Shown here piece after piece: positions 1 to 12,605 of a stretch of DNA of 64,000 nt. The position numbers and the translations under genes are program-made. The stretch lies in contig OX246738.1 in the NCBI GenBank assembly GCA_945910005.1, positions 27,319,303 through 27,383,302 of the forward strand, in the 5' to 3' direction. Below the pieces are notes generated by a model. It did not search any database. It saw only the letters and a program-made list of their open reading frames with translations, and was not told the DNA's origin. How positions within the stretch are numbered: the first letter of the stretch is position 1; each line of letters starts with the position of its first letter. The DNA comes from Isoperla grammatica (Eukaryota; Arthropoda; Insecta; Plecoptera; Perlodidae).

Positions 1-231
1 AACACATTGCTTGATACATCGGTACGAGTGTAATATAATCTATAGGGGGAAGGGGAGAGAGACACTTGTCGCTACAGTCCATCCCTTTCTGCACACAAGA
101 CCATTGATATGCGACACATAAACACCGGACAAGCGGGAACAATGATCCCCAGAAGGGACTGAGCTTAGGATAATTCCACTGACATTACATATTGTGTTGG
201 CATCTCAGATTTGCTGACCTGACGTAATCTA

Positions 232-493
232 GGGCCCGGATTCACAAGAGGTCCTAAGTCGTTTTCTGGTCTTAACTCTTAAGACCGATCTAACTTTGGA
301 CCTCTGTAAAAACAGACCCAGGACACCTGAAGAAATTACTAATTCCAGGTGGGAACAAGGACACAATGACCATTCCAATAGTTTTAAAATCTGTGTTAAG
401 ATATTTTCCTCTGGATTGACAAGAGATTCAAAGTTAGGTCGGTTTTAGTGATAAGAGCAAAAAAGACTTAGGACCTCTTGTGAATCCGAGCCC
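232..493. mobile_element. Short inverted-repeat MITE
   Basis: The two ends are inverted copies: GGGCCCGGATTCACAAGAGG at the left and its near-perfect complement at the right, with similarity running about 75 bases inward (shared GTCCTAAGTC and CTAACTTTG blocks). It is about 262 bp long with no coding capacity, so it is a non-autonomous DNA transposon. No clear target duplication is visible, so the superfamily is unassigned. Confidence 0.7.
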
Positions 494-1444
494 AGGGATT
501 TTGTCTGGCCCACGAGGAAGAATATTGTAATACGTAACATTATTAGCCAGCTACTGTATTGGCCAAATTGCTAATAATAATGTGATAATAATAATGATAA
601 TAATAATAATATACTATATTAAATTATGTATTATTTGTGCGTAAAATGCATGTTTTTAATATGAAAAATAGCAAAAGAAGTCCTTACTACAGTATATTAT
701 GTGAATATTGAAGGGCGATACTTGTTCCCGCGACCGAGATGCATTCACAAGTTCAACGAAGTGTGTTGTTCATAAAACTGCCTTGCAGATTACCCACTTC
801 TATGAATAGCAGAGCTTGAGCTTCCCAGCGTAATCAGTGTTACTGCCGTGAAGTCTCACGGTTGAAAAACACGGAGAAAACTGCAAAACATTTTTCCACC
901 ATATATATTTTATCTAAGTATTATGACCCAACGTTGTTATTGTTATGATTCAGTATTTCAGCAGTTTTATTGTTTGAGTTCCGTATTGTGTTTACGACGC
1001 AGTCCGACCAGCGTGCGCCGAGTTAGATCACATAGCCGGAGTCGTCATACGGGGATAGTTTATGTGTTTCGTGTGCGTATCAGTTCAAGTTATGGTGTGA
1101 CATAAAAACATAATAATAATAGGTATACACATAAGACAAAATTGCGGGCATGTGTTTTGATGCATGCTACACATCTAAATAGATTATTTCGGCGTTATGC
1201 AACACGTATAGCTATGAATTCTCTAAATGTAGATGTTCACGTTTCGAAATAATTATATTTTGTTTCTTTTGAGAAACAACTCGAATCGTTTTGAATAAAA
1301 CCGGTTCGAGTGTTTCTGATATAGGCGTACACAGTAATACTTCGTAATCGCTGGCGATCCACAACAAACACTTCGAAACTGACAATTGTGCTAAGTAACA
1401 TGATTAGTCAATTTTTTTTTGCTATTCTCAAGGACAGTAATTTA
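494..1444. other. Gene-free AT-rich stretch
   Basis: No convincing exon or RNA gene. An (AAT)n microsatellite lies near 572-612. The short open frames here have no recognisable domain. Confidence 0.5.
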
Positions 1445-1878
1445 AGCCGCGTTCACACAAATGACTATTGACTATTGACTATTGATTGTTGACTATTGAC
1501 TAGTGATTAAGCGAATTGAACCATAGGCGTATACGTGCTGACGTTCACACAACTTTTTGACTTTTGATTATTGACTATTGACTAACGAAATGAAAATATC
1601 TCAAAGTCATAGTCACAACCAATCAGAACGCTCGCGTTCAGCCAATGAATGTGGAGCAACGGAAGTCAATACCACTTCTCAATTACTGTCAAGTGTATAT
1701 TTGTTTTTGACTATTTCCGGCGAATATTATTTATTTATTATTTTTATGAAGCTGTCAAACAATAAAATATTCTTATTTTGAAAACAAATCTTCAAAACAA
1801 ACAAGAAACAAACCAAACCTTCACAACTTGGTTGTCCATCATTAAACGTTTTAACTGTTGAGCAGTTACTATCGCCAT

Positions 1879-3412
1879 ACTAGTAGAAGAGCAAAAGGTA
1901 ACTTTTAAGTTCTCGTGCGCCTTTCGTGGAAGAGTATTGCGGTAAACGGTATTCTGTTACGACATACCATACGAGTATTTTGCACCTACCTGGCACATCC
2001 TGACACGCTGCAGAGGGCGCCAGGAGCGTCGTGACGTCATAGACACGTTTTAATTAATAACTTTTGAACGGTTTATGTCTCAGAAAATATCAGGAAGACA
2101 ATTTTATGATGTCATACTAGACGAGCATTTGGAACCTATCTGCCACATTCTGGCGGGCTGCAGAGGGTGCCAGGAGCGTCGTGACGTCATATACACGTTT
2201 GAACTAATAACGTTTGAGCGGTTCATGTCACAGAAAATATGTAGGCAACAATTCTACTATAAAATACTATACGAGTATTTTGCACCTACCTGGCACATCC
2301 TGGCACGCTGCAGAGGGCGCCAGGAGCGTCATGACGTCATAGACACGTTTTAATTAATAACGTTTGAACAGTTCATGTCACAGAAAATGTCAGGGTAACA
2401 ATTCTATTACGAAATACTATTTGAGTATTTTGCACCTACTTGGCACATCGTGGCACGCTGCAGAGGGCGCCAGGAGCGTCGTGACGTCATACACGTTTTC
2501 ATTAATAAGTTTTGAACGGTTCATATCAGAGAAAATATAAAGAACACAATATTATAGAGAATTTAAATACAAATCGATTGATATGTACCAATAGGGTAAT
2601 CATGTAATATTTAAGAGAGATATTGCTAACAAATAATAATAATTAGATGTGTATATGAAATGCAGGGCATCCCTCATCGTAATATCTATTTATTACTATT
2701 TCGGAGTTATAACTGTATCGCTGTGAAGGACTTAATAATCGTAGTCATCCCAACATACCCATGGATATCTGTTGTTTAACAATAATAATAATAATTATTA
2801 TTATTGTATACTAGTTACTATTCATAGACTGATTAGTAAAACTCACGTTTGCTAGAAGTTCTCTTCATCTTTATCATCATTGTCTTCATCCTCATCTCCC
2901 GTGTTGTCGGTATTCAAGCACTCTTGTTCCTCGTCTTCAGTAGAGCAGCCACAAAGCTCGGTGCACCTCATGTTATTTGCTTTGCAGCTGCATCTTGACG
3001 CACACCTTGATTTTAAGCAGTTGCACTTAACTAGTTGAATGACGGCAGCCGGTGCAGGTTCGAGGGTTGTCATGACTGCCACATACTCGTTGCTCTCAAG
3101 TAGCCATCCGTAGTCTACGGGTAATAAGTTGATAGGGTTGGCAACTTGGTCATTATGCCACACCCAGCATTGATGGTGAGCACGTAGTATGGCTTGGAGA
3201 TATGCGGCTTTGCTGGGTGGAAGCTTTTGGTGGGTGCTTGGCAAGACTTTTTGTGAAACATGCGCCATCGAAGGTCAGACACTGAGCTCAGTTTAGTGAA
3301 TGGACAGTACAGTTTGCAAACAAACTTCTCTAGACCACTTATCACGGAGTCTTTTAGAGCAACAGTTTAACCTAGTTCTTTAAATGCTGAAAATATTTCA
3401 TCGTCGGATTCT
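1879..3412. repeat. Left arm of 1.5 kb inverted repeat
   Basis: This arm is the near-identical reverse complement of 4102-5624. Its inner edge lies at GTCGGATTCT (3402-3411), matching AGAATCCGAC at 4102-4111. Its outer edge fades near 1879, where TAGTAGAAGAGCAAAAGG matches the far arm. It contains four 150-bp tandem units and the 3' half of a CXC-domain gene. Confidence 0.9.
1979..2560. repeat. Tandem repeat, about 150-bp unit, four copies
   Basis: The word TTTGCACCTACCTGGCACATC or a variant recurs at about 1979, 2128, 2279 and 2428. Each unit carries GCTGCAGAGGGCGCCAGGAG, then a TGACGTCA palindrome (cAMP-response-element consensus), then a degenerate GTTCATGTCACAGAAAAT block. The 92-codon open frame across it is a by-product of the repeat. 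Confidence 0.9.
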
Positions 3413-4130
3413 GTGAAAGCTTTCCAGCACAAAAGCTTCCCCTTTCCTGAAGATCCCCCAGTGTTGTCGGAACCACTGGAAGCGAGAAATCCAGTTAGTC
3501 CTGAAACTTGATTGTGCCCAAGTGTGTTGTATAGTGACCCAAGTGCTATCCTTCTATTATTTCCCCCTTTACCTGTAATGAACACAGTATTTTTACAGAG
3601 ATCGGTGTAACGTCGCAGTGCCAGAATAAGAACATCTGTATCTGAGGAAAAAATAGATATTTGAGTAGCTCCTCGTGTTGTCGCATCTACTGCATGAAGC
3701 AACATCTTTGTATCGGTTTCTTCTTGTTCACTATTTAAGTGTGGTAGAAGTGTTTTTTTGTACTAATAGTCTTGTTACTCCATGCGACAACTGTTTGTCG
3801 CTCCATGGCCTGTGAGGCTCAAATTATCTTCTGTGAAAAATATTCTGTCAGCTCATACTTGGTTTTGGTGTGACCAAGTAGTTGTGACATGCTCAAGTGC
3901 CCGATTGGCGTGTTGTCTGTAATGTGATAAGCTACAGCAGCTTTTCCTCCTTGCCGGGTCTTTCGAGTAGCCGATTTTAATGAAACAGGAATGTCATATC
4001 TATCAAATACCACGTGGACCTCTTTAAACTCACTACAACTGTTGTCAATGCGCATGACAAGAAGTTTGGCTTGATCCTCGTCACAAGTGCTGGTGTGTGG
4101 AAGAATCCGACAATGAAATATTTTCAGCAT
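2852..4130 (-). pseudogene. Decayed PIN/FEN-like nuclease plus CXC zinc-binding protein of a transposon
   Basis: Three minus-strand pieces, in order, match a transposon-borne protein family common in aquatic animals. Piece 1 (4130-3819) has VVFDRYD followed by SLKSATRKTR. Piece 2 (3705-3367) has a GATQISIFSSDTDVLILAL block, an acidic DTDVL motif like those of PIN/FEN nucleases, then a GFLASSGSDNT and GKGK stretch. Piece 3 (3330-2852) has a PAPAAV block, then a TSO1/tesmin-type CXC cysteine array starting CNCLKSRCASRCSC, then an acidic tail. The frame is broken by a stop after SQKII (3819), a shift near 3755 in a T run, a stop after KELG (3367) and a shift near 3240. The N-terminus is cut by the inverted-repeat junction. 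Family recognition is from motif memory; the nuclease role is inference. Confidence 0.7.
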
Positions 4131-4168
4131 TTAAAGAACTAGGTTAAACTGTTGCTCTAAAAGACTCC

Positions 4169-4666
4169 GTGATAAGTGGTCTAGAGAAGTTTGTTTGCAA
4201 ACTGTACTGTCCATTCACTAAACTGAGCTCAGTGTCTGACCTTCGATGGCGCATGTTTCACAAAAAGTCTTGCCAAGCACCCACCAAAAGCTTCCACCCA
4301 GCAAAGCCGCATATCTCCAAGCCATACTACGTGCTCACTCACCATCAATGCTGGGTGTGGCATACTGACCAAGTTGCCAACCCTATCAACTTATTACCCG
4401 TAGACTACGGATGACTACTTGAGAGCAACGAGTATGTGGCAGTCATGACAACTTTCGAACCTGCACCGGCTGCCGTCATTCAACTAGTTAAGTGCAACTG
4501 CTTAAAATCAAGGTGTGCGTCAAGATGCAGCTGCAAAGCAAATAACATGAGGTGCACCGAGCTTTGTGGCTGCTCTACTGAAGACGAGGAACAAGAGTGC
4601 TTGAATACCGACAACACGGGAGATGAGGATGAAGACCATGATGATAAAGATGAAGAGAACTTCTAG
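4169..4666 (+). pseudogene. Inverted duplicate of the CXC-domain gene 3' half
   Basis: Plus-strand copy of the C-terminal half of the transposon gene. It holds ISGLEKFVCKLYCPFTKLSS, then HHQCWVWH, an in-frame TGA after LPVDYG (4412), and the CXC array (CNCLKSRCASRCSC) with acidic tail (4436-4666). It has no N-terminal nuclease part. It shares the KELG stop and the AAAAAG-run frameshift with the minus-strand copy, so it arose after the gene was already broken or has been converted with it. Confidence 0.75.
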
Positions 4667-4989
4667 CAAACGTGAGTTTTACTAATCAGTCTATGAATAG
4701 TAACTAGTATACAATAATAATTATTATTATTATTGTTAAACAACAGATATCCATGGGTATGTTGGGATGACTACGATTATTAAGTCCTTCACAGCGATAC
4801 AGTTATAACTCCGAAATAGTAATAAATAGATATTACGATGAGGGATGCCCTGCATTTCATATACACATCTAATTATTATTATTTGTTAGCAATATCTCTC
4901 TTAAATATTACATGATTACCCTATTGGTACATATCAATCGATTTGTATTTAAATTCTCTATAATATTGTGTTCTTGATATTTTCTCTGA

Positions 4990-5560
4990 TATGAACCGTT
5001 CAAAACTTATTAATGAAAACGTGTATGACGTCACGACGCTCCTGGCGCCCTCTGCAGCGTGCCACGATGTGCCAAGTAGGTGCAAAATACTCAAATAGTA
5101 TTTCGTAATAGAATTGTTACCCTGACATTTTCTGTGACATGAACTGTTCAAACGTTATTAATTAAAACGTGTCTATGACGTCATGACGCTCCTGGCGCCC
5201 TCTGCAGCGTGCCAGGATGTGCCAGGTAGGTGCAAAATACTTGTATAGTATTTTATAGTAGAATTGTTGCCTACATATTTTCTGTGACATGAACCGCTCA
5301 AACGTTATTAGTTCAAACGTGTATATGACGTCACGACGCTCCTGGCACCCTCTGCAGCCCGCCAGAATGTGGCAGATAGGTTCCAAATGCTCGTCTAGTA
5401 TGACATCATAAAATTGTCCTCTTGATATTTTCTGTGACATAAACCGTTCAAAAGTTATTAATTAAAACGTGTCTATGACGTCACGACGCTCCTGGCGCCC
5501 TCTGCAGCGTGCCAGGATGTGCCAGGTAGGTGCAAAATACTCGTATGGTATGCCGTAACA
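4990..5560. repeat. Tandem repeat, 150-bp unit, inverted set of four
   Basis: Mirror image of the 1979-2560 array, with GGTGCAAAATAC, CTGGCGCCCTCTGCAGC and TGACGTCA in each unit. Confidence 0.9.
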
Positions 5561-5825
5561 GAATACCGTTTACCGCAATACTCTTCCACGAAAGGCGCAC
5601 GAGATACCTTTTGCTCCTCTACTATACCTCGTTTTCTTCATAATGTTGCAATTTTAGTATTTTGACAGCTCGTTGTTTGTCAATCAGTTCGATTCATTTG
5701 TTCTAGGTGGCAGATCATACGTGTCAAAGAACTTAGTTGTGTAGTGTTCATATCTTTCTTTGGGTAGTCAATAATCAATAGTCAATAGTCAATAATCAAT
5801 AGTCATTTATGTGAATGCGGCTTTA

Positions 5826-8800
5826 CCGTAAGCTATATAATATATCGTGTTTGTTTCCAAATACACCGCTAAATTATTAATCCTGTTCACTGATTAAGTG
5901 GTGTGGACCAAAGATTACTGTAATCTTTGGTGTGGATATATATATTATTCGGGTACCTAGTTTAATTCCCCACATTTGCACAGCTGATTTATGACATCGA
6001 TTGCATCTCCCACTATCACACGTCACAGCTGCTAGGAAACCATAGCCCAACTTATTCTTATCTTAAGACAGAAATAGTAACTGCGATAAGCTATTTTTAT
6101 TAAGATGATTAGGAACGCGTGTTGATACTGATTTCACGGCGCTCAGGAATGTTTTAAGTGTTCATGGAACTCAGTATCTACAACGTATGTCAAGATAGTC
6201 GCACATTAAGTCATGGGCGGTAATTCCGGTATTACACCGACCTGTTGCATTGGCAACATCGGTTGTCACAACGCCCTTATTTGAGGCAAAACTAACTTCT
6301 TGAGCTGTCAATAAAATATGAATATTATGGTTACTAAAAAATATTGGAGTCTTAACACGTATACCCCCCCCCCCCCCCCCCCCCCCCCGATAAAGTTCAC
6401 GAACATGATTGTGTGCAATTGTAGCCTCAAAAAGAGTAGAGTTTGTTGCTTTTCAGTAATACAGTATAATAGCAATCGAAATTTAGTGATTATTTGAACT
6501 TCAACTAAATGTCTTCTGAAACATTGCAACTGAAGTACCAATCACATGCCATTGTGGCGGCCGAGGGTATCCGGTACGGTCGCAATATTGTATAGGGTAT
6601 TATATTGTAGTGTGCAACGTGGGTTTTATTCATTTTTACGCTGGATTCCTTTATTCCAAACGTGCTTAATCGGGACTTTTGTAAGGGTCCCGGGTTCGAT
6701 CTAAGCCAGTTTGCATGGTCTAGATCCCACTATTGGATTATGGCTCGAGTGGGGGTCTAATAGAAAAGATTGATTGGTGGTTAGTAGGCCTAAGATGGGC
6801 AGCGATCACAGGCCAAAGAAGGGGTAGAAGCGGGGTAGGTGACGTGACATGGTCGAGGTGGAATAAAAGGAGGACTGGGGCGAGGGGTCAAAACGCGCGG
6901 AGTGAGGTAGCGAGGAAGACTGGAAGAAGTGAGCCCGAGACCAGGAGAGATAGATGGGAAGGAGGATGATAGAAGCGACTCGGAACAACAGGGAGGATGT
7001 ACAATGTACATAGGTAGGGTAACGCTATATCTGGTGGGCAATGCCGCATATAGATTCTGAACGGTATAGGTACGCCGCGTCTATGCCACGGTAGGATGTA
7101 TGCCCAACTAAATAAACATGTTTGAAACCAGAACTGTTGTTTTAAGATGACCTATAGTATCCTGTCTCCCTCAGACATATAGCAACGGTCCCGCATGTAC
7201 AGATTCATTTGAACAAGGGAGTTACGCTCCAGTAAGCTCTAACCCGTCATCCAAGAACGAGGGTTAGAGACCCACGTCCGCTTGAGAACTGTTGATTGTA
7301 CGAGTGAATCTGATAGATAACCATATTGATACATCATTTTTCAGAATCAAACCTGAAGATCCGCGATAACCCAAGATGTGATGAATAATTTTAAAGGGTG
7401 ACTGAAATGCAAACTATAGCTCGTACTCTTCGGTAAAGAACCAAATATACCACCCTTCTTAAATAAATAAATATATAAATAAATTAATACATAATAAAAA
7501 CACAATAAATAAATACGTCTGTATCTCTCCACCCGCAGTCCCAACAACCATTACTCTCGACTCTCGACAAATATTATCGAGGACGTCGGTTCGGGAAGTT
7601 GAAATGCGAGAGATCTGGGTGGAGTACCAGCTGTTAGAACGCTTGGGATTGTGGGTCGAGATGAGAGAGGGATGGGGTGGGGTGGGCGAAAAGGGAACTA
7701 ATAGTGTCAGAGAATACGAGAACGCGTCTTGTGTTACCCGGAAAAGCGAGGACCGGGGGGGCAAAAACCGAAAAACCGGGTTACGAAATAAAAACCGGTT
7801 TCACACAGAACCGGTTTCAAACCGGTTACGGACTGTTCGATGTAGTCCTTGCTCTGCATACACGCGGAAATGCTTATAACTTTGTAAACTATTTAGAGAG
7901 TATTGTGGGAGCGAGCAGGCCATGTTTCCCTGATGAACTCTCATCAATCTACCGTGAACCCCGCAAAGCAAAGCAATCTGCCAGACTAAACTAGAATCTT
8001 TGCTGCAAGCATAAACAAAAGGCACGTAAGTTAGCCCACCGAAATAATTAAATCAACATTACATCTGAAAATATACAACGGACAAAAAGCTCACTGAGAA
8101 CGAAGAACTCAAGACCCAGACTGATGTTTACACAAAGCGCCTATGCGTTTTTGTTTCCAGTTTCAATTCAATGAAATATTGAACTGTTCATGCGTACCTT
8201 TAGTTGCATACCGATCTCATATTCAATATCTATACATACCACCATTTTCAGTTCAGGCAAGCTGGTTCAACGAAAACTAACACATTCCTGGCGTTCTCAC
8301 ATTCGTAAATACAGCATTTCTCTTAGTTGAGTGAACAAGCCTCATTTAGTCACGCCCACTGCTAGGAATTTCCAGGTATCCAACCCAAAGCCTTAAATTA
8401 TCCCTGATAGATCTATTGCAAATAGATTGGTTACTGGAGCGTTTTCGTACGCTTAAGAATAGCTACGTTGGGTGTTGGGCCCATTCTATACATAGTTGTC
8501 CAAGATCCCCTAATTTGCCACTAGCAGCGCGCGGAAAGATCGGTTTAAGGTCGGTTTTCACACTTTCCCAAGGTTTGATATTACGCCAGTGTAGCATCAT
8601 GGCGTTCACATAATTTCCTAAGATTTAAGAGCTAAAACAAAAAAGTTGAAAGTAGCAATAGTCTTTTAGTCACATAGTATAAAAGGCAGAGCTACCCTAG
8701 ATGGGAGGTACGTAGATGGTTGACTGCAGTGAAAATGTCCCGGTAGACTGCAAGCTATAGTAGCTCCGCAATAGGTATTGCAGACGATCCTAACGCGTAG

Positions 8801-9545
8801 TAGCTATCGGTATTGGTATAATAGGTATTGCAGACGATCCTGTCGCGTAGTGCTACGCAGTTTGGTAAGTACATGCGCTATAGTTTCGAGAACACCCTTT
8901 CACACGAACAACTTGTTACTGGTATAACGGCAAACTCTTCAAAACATTTGTTTGTGAATGATTTCATGATGGTTTCTTTCCCAGATTGTTTTAAAGATTG
9001 AAGATCTCTTTTTTGAAAAAGATCTTCAATCGTTCTCTAGGTTTTGTTTATTTTTCTTCTTTAGCATTTCTTTGAGCTTTTAGTTCATCTTCGTCCACAT
9101 TAACCGAATGGGACAACTAGACAATAAACCAACGTTACAATGCTGCAGTTGTGAAGGAAATACGTTCCCCTTCAGATGTAATTAGAGACAACGTTTCTTG
9201 ACTTAAACCTGTCTTCCCTGCTTCCAATAAGGCTGTCTATCATGAGAAGAAACACTGCTGAACACATCTCATCCTCATCAGGGTTTTCGTTGGTAGTTGT
9301 CATGGTGACAACTGACGTCATTCGACGAATACTTATTGGGACATTTGTTACTGGGACTTAAAGTTAAACATTCAAAAAATGTGCGGCCTAATGAGGAGGG
9401 ACCAAAGCCTTCCTGGCCCCCTCCTGCACACAACTATGACGGTGTCTACATATAGAGCTATAGATAGGTACTGAAAAAGGGGATAATGTTATACGTCCGA
9501 ATTTCACAAGCCCAAACTTTTCAGATTTGTCTCATAAGTCCGACT
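5826..9545. other. Long gene-poor stretch
   Basis: No exon or RNA gene is convincing. Visible items: a 25-base C tract (6364-6388); a GA-rich block 6780-6970; an AATAAA-containing block 7100-7130; an ACCGGTTT-rich patch 7795-7825; a 50-bp direct duplication built on AATAGGTATTGCAGACGATCC (8770 and 8820); and a small hairpin GATTGAAGATCT...AGATCTTCAATC (8994-9031). Confidence 0.45.
6364..6388. repeat. Poly-C tract, 25 bases
   Basis: An uninterrupted run of C, one of ten G or C runs of 16 bases or more in this window. Confidence 0.95.
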
Positions 9546-9655
9546 AGTAGCGTAGCCAGGAATATATTCCGCGGGGGGGGATTCACCACGAGTCAGAAAA
9601 CCGGGTCCATGCACGCTGAATGCGATGGGTGGAGTGTAGGGGGGGGGGGGAGTGG
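9546..9655. repeat. G-rich MITE end, partial
   Basis: TAGCGTAGCCAGGAAT followed by a G run resembles the left end of the hAT MITE at 58815 (CAGTGGCGTAACTAGGAAT then G run). A second G run is at 9639-9650. No opposite terminus was found, so this is probably a degraded or truncated copy. Confidence 0.4.
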
Positions 9656-12455
9656 GTGGCTAACTGCTCCGCAGTCCAATTTCTTCTGTATGTGTTATAT
9701 ATCAGTACGAGTATACGCCATGATGTGTACATAACGGTATAATCCTACCCAGATTATTTCAGGAAATAATTATTGAACTCGATTTTACTACGCCACATAA
9801 TCAAACTTGTAATAAGATTACTGACTTCAGCAGTCATATGGTTTATGAATGTTATATTTAATACTTGTATACGCCCCCATCCCCCCTGTATTCGCCCCCA
9901 ACCCCTCTGTATACGCCCCCATCGAGCCCAATAAGATCCATGACGTCACCGAGTCGGACTTCGGAGAAATGATGGGAGATTTTCGAACTTATGGGAGTTT
10001 GGGGGATTATGAAATTCTGAGATCTTTTTTATATACGCAATGCAACAAACGAGGGATTTTGTGCTATTTTCTAGATGTGTATGTTCTTGTCGTATGGTTG
10101 GTAGGTTTGTAAGATGCTTAGGAGATGTTTGTCTCTATCCACAATACACGCCGGTAAAGAGGACTCCTCAAAGGGCGGCTTATTTCCCGCAGGAAGGATG
10201 CACAGTTTAAAAAAAGTGACCACCAATGATTTTATTCAAATAAAAAAAACCACCCGCTTGACAATAGCGAAGACGGGGGCTTTTAGCATTCGGTCCTTTT
10301 GAGTCGCCCATAATTATCTCTTGCTCATGAAAAATGACCATCACTATTAATAAATGAAACTGCTATTATACTACTTTTCTTACAAACCCATTATGAGAAC
10401 GGCTAATCCTGAATATTCATGGTTGAAGGTACGTGTGGTTTGGAGCTGTCTTTACTATGTTAGAAGGTAAGTGGTTGGCCAAATAAAGGGGATGATTGAC
10501 AGCAGTCACCAACAATAAGAAACAGTTCCTTTTAGTTTGCATTTTGTTGGCGTGTATTTTGAATTGAGACGAACTGTAGTTTGGTTACTTGGTTCCAATA
10601 TTTCCCCGAAGTGACTAAGAGCTAATCCTTCATATTTGTCTGCTTCTTTAGGCGGCATCAGATTGACAATCTAGCCAGTATACCGTAAAGGCGGCTCATT
10701 ACAAATTAATGATACAATTATTTATTTACAGTTTCTCTGGGTAACAATAGACGGGTGTGATACTGGCAAGCAACGACTAGCGTGTTATTGTTGGCAACGA
10801 TCTGTGAGCGCTCATGCGAAGACGATATGAATAGACTTTGAAATATTCACAACATATCGATCTCTAGTTCTAACGTTTAGCATCGTTCTATTACGTAGTG
10901 AGTGATATCCTTGCTAAGTATTACACTGTTACCTTCAAATGATGCAATGATAGAAAATAATCGGAACATTTTAAAATACAATAATATATATTGCAAAAAA
11001 AATAATTTCGTAGAAAACCAATGGAATTAGTACATTTTTTTGTAATTGTAGGTCATGAATCCAAACAGATGTGGTGCCTATTTTACATTATCTAGAAGAT
11101 TGATGTGCGAAGTCTCTATTATTTCCGTATGGTATTTCTTAATGTTTCGCGTGATAAATTCCAACCGCGAAACTGTCAGTGAACCAGGAAATAAGTGTTG
11201 TGATATATTTGGGAAATGTATTCCTTTATGAAATGTGACTATAATAGCAAGCGCGAGGCTCTTTGTGGGCGCATTTGACAACACAGTCGATTGTATTATG
11301 CTTCTCACTCACACCTCAACCCCGCGTAGATAGAATAACACGGGAGCTTCTCGCCCACGCTGTCTCAAATGTTTACTCTCATCACTCAACAGCTACATAA
11401 TATAACTTCACTTGTCTTCAGTCTCTCGTTTGGTGTTCAACCATGCATTCATGCTAAAACCTCTCTAACTAACAAATTGAAATACTGACATTATATTATC
11501 ATGAAGTTCTACGAGAGTACGATAGTACTTTTATAAAACCATGATATTATCATCCACTTTATATATGTGATGCTTGAATAAACTTAATTGTTAATTGTTT
11601 CAGAAACTCGAGTAAAATGCATTCTGCTTATATCTTTGTTTGTTGTATGCATCCTTTCCGTAATTGGGGTATTGGAATAATTGAGACTTGTCTGGTTATT
11701 ATAGCATACGCGAAGGGACTTCGTAAAGTTGCGGGGGGGGGGGGGGGGCTGTCTGAGTCACAAGTCACTTAGCACAGCATTTAGTGATGAGAATATGACG
11801 AAACGTTATGAAGAAACAATTCTAATTTAAAAGTACGAAAATAACGAAACTCCGCTTAAAACCAAAAACGGTGTTTTAAACAATACTACAACATAATGAT
11901 ATATACATTACACATAACTAAATATAACACCCATTTACATAAACACAAATGTTTTTGTACAAAACGTTCGTTTGGCAGTTTCTAATTTTTGAGTTTATGA
12001 ATAACGTACATTATTCTGTTGTGTTTATCTATATTCATTTAGTCGATGTTCGATCTGTACTTCAATTATTATTTTCAATGTAAACTTCGTACGAGTTTTT
12101 TGTACATAAAAAATAAAATATAACCATCGTACAATTTTATTGTCATATTTGTAGGTAAAACAACAATTGCAGTGTCAACACATCAGCTTTATCTGATGTG
12201 CATTGGAGGCGTGTTCAAGAAAGGCTGATTCAAATGATTAAACACTTAGCTTAATTAAATTTGACGTTTCACATAAGTGTTGACATGCTGCATGAGAAAA
12301 ACAAAGGACACTTTTTAGTACAAGTTCAGCTTGTGGAACCGTTTTGTTAATTAATGTCAACACATACGGAAAATCCAAGATCAGTTAAAGAGAGCACATA
12401 TGATATAAAGACATTCAAACTGAAATGATAAAATTTTGTATAATACAACTTCTGA
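9656..12455. other. Gene-free stretch
   Basis: Nothing coding is recognised. Contents: three loose copies of a TATACGCCCCCATC-like word (9867-9925) and a 16-base G tract (11733-11748). Exons 2 onward of the receptor gene at 12606 might be expected on the minus strand here, but I could not identify any. Confidence 0.4.
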
Positions 12456-12500
12456 AAGGTTTTGACTATAAGGTTTTGACTACAAGGTTTTGACTATAAT
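12456..12500. repeat. 15-bp tandem repeat, three copies
   Basis: AAGGTTTTGACTATA or TACA occurs three times head to tail, just inside the intron downstream of the receptor exon. Confidence 0.8.
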
Positions 12501-12605
12501 TTTTTATTTATTTTATATACTGTGAAAGAGGTGTGTAGGGGAGGAGGTGGGGGTACAATGTTCTGGCTCCGGCCCTTATTACACAAGACATATCGCTATA
12601 CTCAC

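Larger units (their letters stand above)
4102..5624. repeat. Right arm of 1.5 kb inverted repeat
   Basis: Near-identical inverted copy of 1879-3412. Differences are few: a 4-base TCAC insertion near 4338, a TGG to TGA change near 4411, and loss of about 10 bases near 5600 in the outer part. The low divergence implies recent duplication or homogenisation by gene conversion. Confidence 0.9.
1445..5822. mobile_element. Foldback DNA transposon, PIF/Harbinger-like ends, 4.4 kb
   Basis: The termini are AGCCGCGTTCACACAAATGA at the left and the complement of AGCCGCATTCACATAAATGA at the right. Both are flanked by TTA (1442-1444 and 5823-5825), a 3-bp duplication typical of PIF/Harbinger elements. Next to the ends are many copies of a TTGACTATT-like word (1464-1510, 1558-1585, 5765-5808). 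Inside are two inverted arms of about 1.5 kb around a 690-bp centre that encodes a decayed nuclease-like plus CXC gene on the minus strand. No DDE transposase is visible, so movement would need help in trans. Another element in this window (43762-44388) shares the first 14 terminal bases in near-identical form. Confidence 0.8.

Noticed and set aside
6554..7190. Possible solo LTR starting TGTGGCGGCCGAGG with a later AATAAA and CTGTTG.
   Set aside because: No matching CA end, target duplication or second copy could be found, so the evidence is too thin.
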